Shown here: piece by piece, positions 22,386 through 24,115 of the stretch
How the letters are laid out: each line of letters starts with the position of its first letter
How positions within the stretch are numbered: the stretch's first letter is position 1
Assembly (NCBI GenBank): GCA_964417785.1
Contig: CAYQJO010000041.1
Location: forward strand, 1-24,115
Direction: 5' to 3'
DNA: 24,115 nucleotides
Origin: DAOTUL01 sp034437435
GTDB lineage: Bacteria > Chloroflexota > Anaerolineae > Aggregatilineales > Phototrophicaceae
Made by a program: the position numbers and the translations under genes
The notes under the pieces: generated by a model
Databases searched by the model: none
What the model was told of the DNA's origin: nothing
What the model saw: the letters and a program-made list of their open reading frames with translations, nothing else

Positions 22386-23413
22386 GATAGACGCCTCCTC
22401 AGCAGCAGGCTGCTCGCGCCCAGCAGTACAATGCTGACAACAAACAGTGCGATCAGATTAGTGGTGACATCGCCCCAGGTTCCTTCCAGATTGACGGTCT
22501 GATGTACGGTGTCGATGAAGAAGAACGACGGGATCAGGTTAATGAAGTCATTTGCGATTCCCGGTGCAACCAGGGTAATCGCGGGGATCATCAGCAGCAG
22601 GATGACCAGAATGCTCCATCCCATGACCGTCACATAATCCTCAGATAGGGCCGCGACAAGGAAGGCCAATCCGCTGATGAACAATCCACTCAGCAGCAGG
22701 GTAACGATCAGAATCAGCGGTGCGCTGAATAGCTCACCGACAACCAGCAGCAGTAAGAATGACTGCGAAAACGCCAGCCCAACGCCGATCATCGCTTTTG
22801 CCGTGAAAAACTGGCCCATGCCTAACGGTGTAGTCAGAAGCCCCTGTGCTGTTTTCGCTTCGATTTCCTCCACGATCAGCCCGGCCAGCCCCATCATCTC
22901 GACGGCGTATATTACCAATAGCAGCATCGGTATCAACCGGTTACGCAGCGGGGTCGGCTCGTCCAGATGAACGGGTCCCAACACTTCAACCGTCTCGTTG
23001 ACCAGCACCGGCGTACCGGCACCGATACTGAGGATACTCGACAGCACATCGTTATAAGTACGGCGTACATTCTCGTTTGTCCCCGGTGCATAGTAGACGG
23101 AATAGGCATCCTGGCCGGTGGCTGCTGCTGCGGTCAGCGCCAACCCGACCGGGTAATCCCCATTATCAATCGCAGCGATCAGGTCATCTTCGTTATCGAA
23201 GATTGCCGCCTCAATCGGCTCGCCAAAGCGATCCGCAAGGGTTTGTGGCACGCCGTCCCCGACATACAGCGCCAGGTCCAGTGTTTGATCCACGTTATCT
23301 GGCAGCAGCAGAAAGACGGCGATGAACATGCCCAGGCTGAGTATCGTGATAACCAGGTTGAACTGGTTACGGAAGAACAGCTTGATGTCTTTTTCCAGCA
23401 GTGCAGCTATCAT
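22382..23413 (-). CDS. ABC-2 type transporter permease (first)
   Basis: This 343-residue permease has the same layout as its downstream neighbour: an N-terminal helix (about 15-36, VITILSLGMFIAVFLLL), an external domain (about 40-165) and a C-terminal block of about five membrane helices ending in SSLLLRRRLS. The two permeases are similar in plan but not near-identical, so they probably form a heterodimer. The start overlaps the ATPase stop through ATGA (23413-23410). The external domains of both permeases contain short acidic 'EDDLIAAIDNG'- and 'DLRADTENG'-like stretches, consistent with the family. Confidence 0.9.
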   Translation of the reverse strand: MIAALLEKDIKLFFRNQFNLVITILSLGMFIAVFLLLPDNVDQTLDLALYVGDGVPQTLADRFGEPIEAAIFDNEDDLIAAIDNGDYPVGLALTAAAATGQDAYSVYYAPGTNENVRRTYNDVLSSILSIGAGTPVLVNETVEVLGPVHLDEPTPLRNRLIPMLLLVIYAVEMMGLAGLIVEEIEAKTAQGLLTTPLGMGQFFTAKAMIGVGLAFSQSFLLLLVVGELFSAPLILIVTLLLSGLFISGLAFLVAALSEDYVTVMGWSILVILLLMIPAITLVAPGIANDFINLIPSFFFIDTVHQTVNLEGTWGDVTTNLIALFVVSIVLLGASSLLLRRRLS

Positions 23414-24115
23414 CCGACCAATCCTCGCCCGGTGATTTCCACGAAAATGTCCTCGAGCGTTGCTTCTTCGCTGTGCAGCGTGGCGATACGTTCGTCTTTG
23501 AGCAGATCGAAAACCACCTGCGGCGCGGTCTCGTCCAGGTCGATCTCGCGCACCTCAATTCCGCCATTTCCGTCCTCAATCTCGATCTTGATGGCACGTC
23601 GGCCATACTGGCGCTTGAGCGCGGCGGGCTTATCCAGGGCGACAATCTGACCCCTGTTGATAAACGCGACTCGATCCGAAAGCTTATCGGCCTCGACCAT
23701 ATCGTGCGTCGTCAGAAACACTGCCGCTCCGTTATCCGCTGCCTCGCGGATGATGCCCTGGATGGTCTGGGCCGAGACCGGATCGAGGCCGTCGGTTGGC
23801 TCGTCCAGGAACAGCACACGCGGGGTGTTGACCAGTGCCCGCGCCAGCATCAAGCGCTGCTTCATACCTTTGGAGTAGTTGGCAACCCGCTCTTTCTCGC
23901 GTCCGTTCAGGCCCACTTTTTCCAGTAAATGCATCGCGTCGAAATTCTGCACCCGGAACAATCGGGCGTACAGCTTCAGATTTTCCAGCGCATTCAACTG
24001 CTCGTAGAGATTGGTCGTCTCGAATGAGACACCAATATACTGCTGTATCTGGTTGGTGTTGCGGGTGATGTCCTGTCCCAGCAGTTTCGCCGTGCCGCTG
24101 GCCGGGCGCAACTGG
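23410..24115 (-). CDS. ABC transporter ATP-binding protein (N-terminus cut by window)
   Basis: The visible 234 residues lack the start and the Walker A loop, which lie beyond the window end; the frame stays open to 24115. Visible are the Q-loop region (IGVSFETTNLYEQLNALENL), signature YSKGMKQRLMLARAL, Walker B VLFLDEPTDGLDP and the H-loop TTHDMVEAD. A short C-terminal domain of about 75 residues follows, as in DrrA/NatA/CcmA-like exporter ATPases. It energises the two ABC-2 permeases encoded downstream with ATGA overlap. The signature reads SKGMK instead of LSGGQ, a normal variant in this subfamily. Substrate unknown. Confidence 0.93.
   Translation of the reverse strand, partial: QLRPASGTAKLLGQDITRNTNQIQQYIGVSFETTNLYEQLNALENLKLYARLFRVQNFDAMHLLEKVGLNGREKERVANYSKGMKQRLMLARALVNTPRVLFLDEPTDGLDPVSAQTIQGIIREAADNGAAVFLTTHDMVEADKLSDRVAFINRGQIVALDKPAALKRQYGRRAIKIEIEDGNGGIEVREIDLDETAPQVVFDLLKDERIATLHSEEATLEDIFVEITGRGLVG

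Overview
The window comes from a bacterium of moderate to high GC content. Gene style points to Chloroflexota (Anaerolineae-like): a dolichyl-phosphate-mannose-type (GT39) membrane glycosyltransferase with a long soluble tail, secreted SH3-repeat and WD40 lipoproteins, pyruvate phosphate dikinase, a cNMP-binding/bacterial-PH fusion, and extended -10 promoters (TGC-TAAAAT, TGC-TACAAT). This is an inference from protein style; no 16S rRNA or other phylogenetic marker is present. Coding is very dense: neighbouring genes often touch or overlap. No tRNA, rRNA, CRISPR array or insertion sequence was seen, and no gap exceeds 300 bases (the longest is 16019-16256).

Left part (1-8106): the end of an unidentified gene, a secreted four-repeat SH3-like protein, a GT39-type membrane glycosyltransferase, an AlkA-type DNA glycosylase, a two-gene unit of rsgA (ribosome assembly GTPase) and a WD40 lipoprotein, a membrane-anchored DsbA-like thiol oxidoreductase, and a small HNH nuclease. 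Three of these genes (GT39, AlkA-like, HNH) have a -10 box 6-7 bases before the start codon, so their messages are probably leaderless.

Centre (8171-12720): the most unusual region, a compact + strand operon. It encodes an E2-like ubiquitin-conjugating enzyme with an intact active-site Cys, a JAMM/MPN-type protein whose second zinc-ligand His is Gln and whose C-terminal half resembles a non-catalytic E2/RWD fold, and an E1-like ThiF/MoeB-fold adenylating enzyme with its zinc Cys but no Cys in the crossover loop. These are followed by an 80-residue charged protein ending in Gly, a protein-L-isoaspartate methyltransferase with a long C-terminal extension, and a CoA-pyrophosphatase-type Nudix hydrolase. 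No beta-grasp ubiquitin-like protein is evident. The set looks like a bacterial ubiquitin-like conjugation cassette in which two of the three enzymes have lost canonical residues, tied to a protein-repair enzyme. A PfkB-family (pseudouridine-kinase-like) gene follows with its own promoter.

Right part (13683-24115, all - strand): peptide deformylase, the cNMP-binding/double-bPH membrane protein, pyruvate phosphate dikinase, an orphan protein with a PRPP-loop-like motif, a Tat-exported metallo-beta-lactamase-fold hydrolase, and a three-gene ABC-2 exporter (two permeases and an ATPase cut by the window end). Several of these units end in perfect GC-rich hairpins with little or no T tract.
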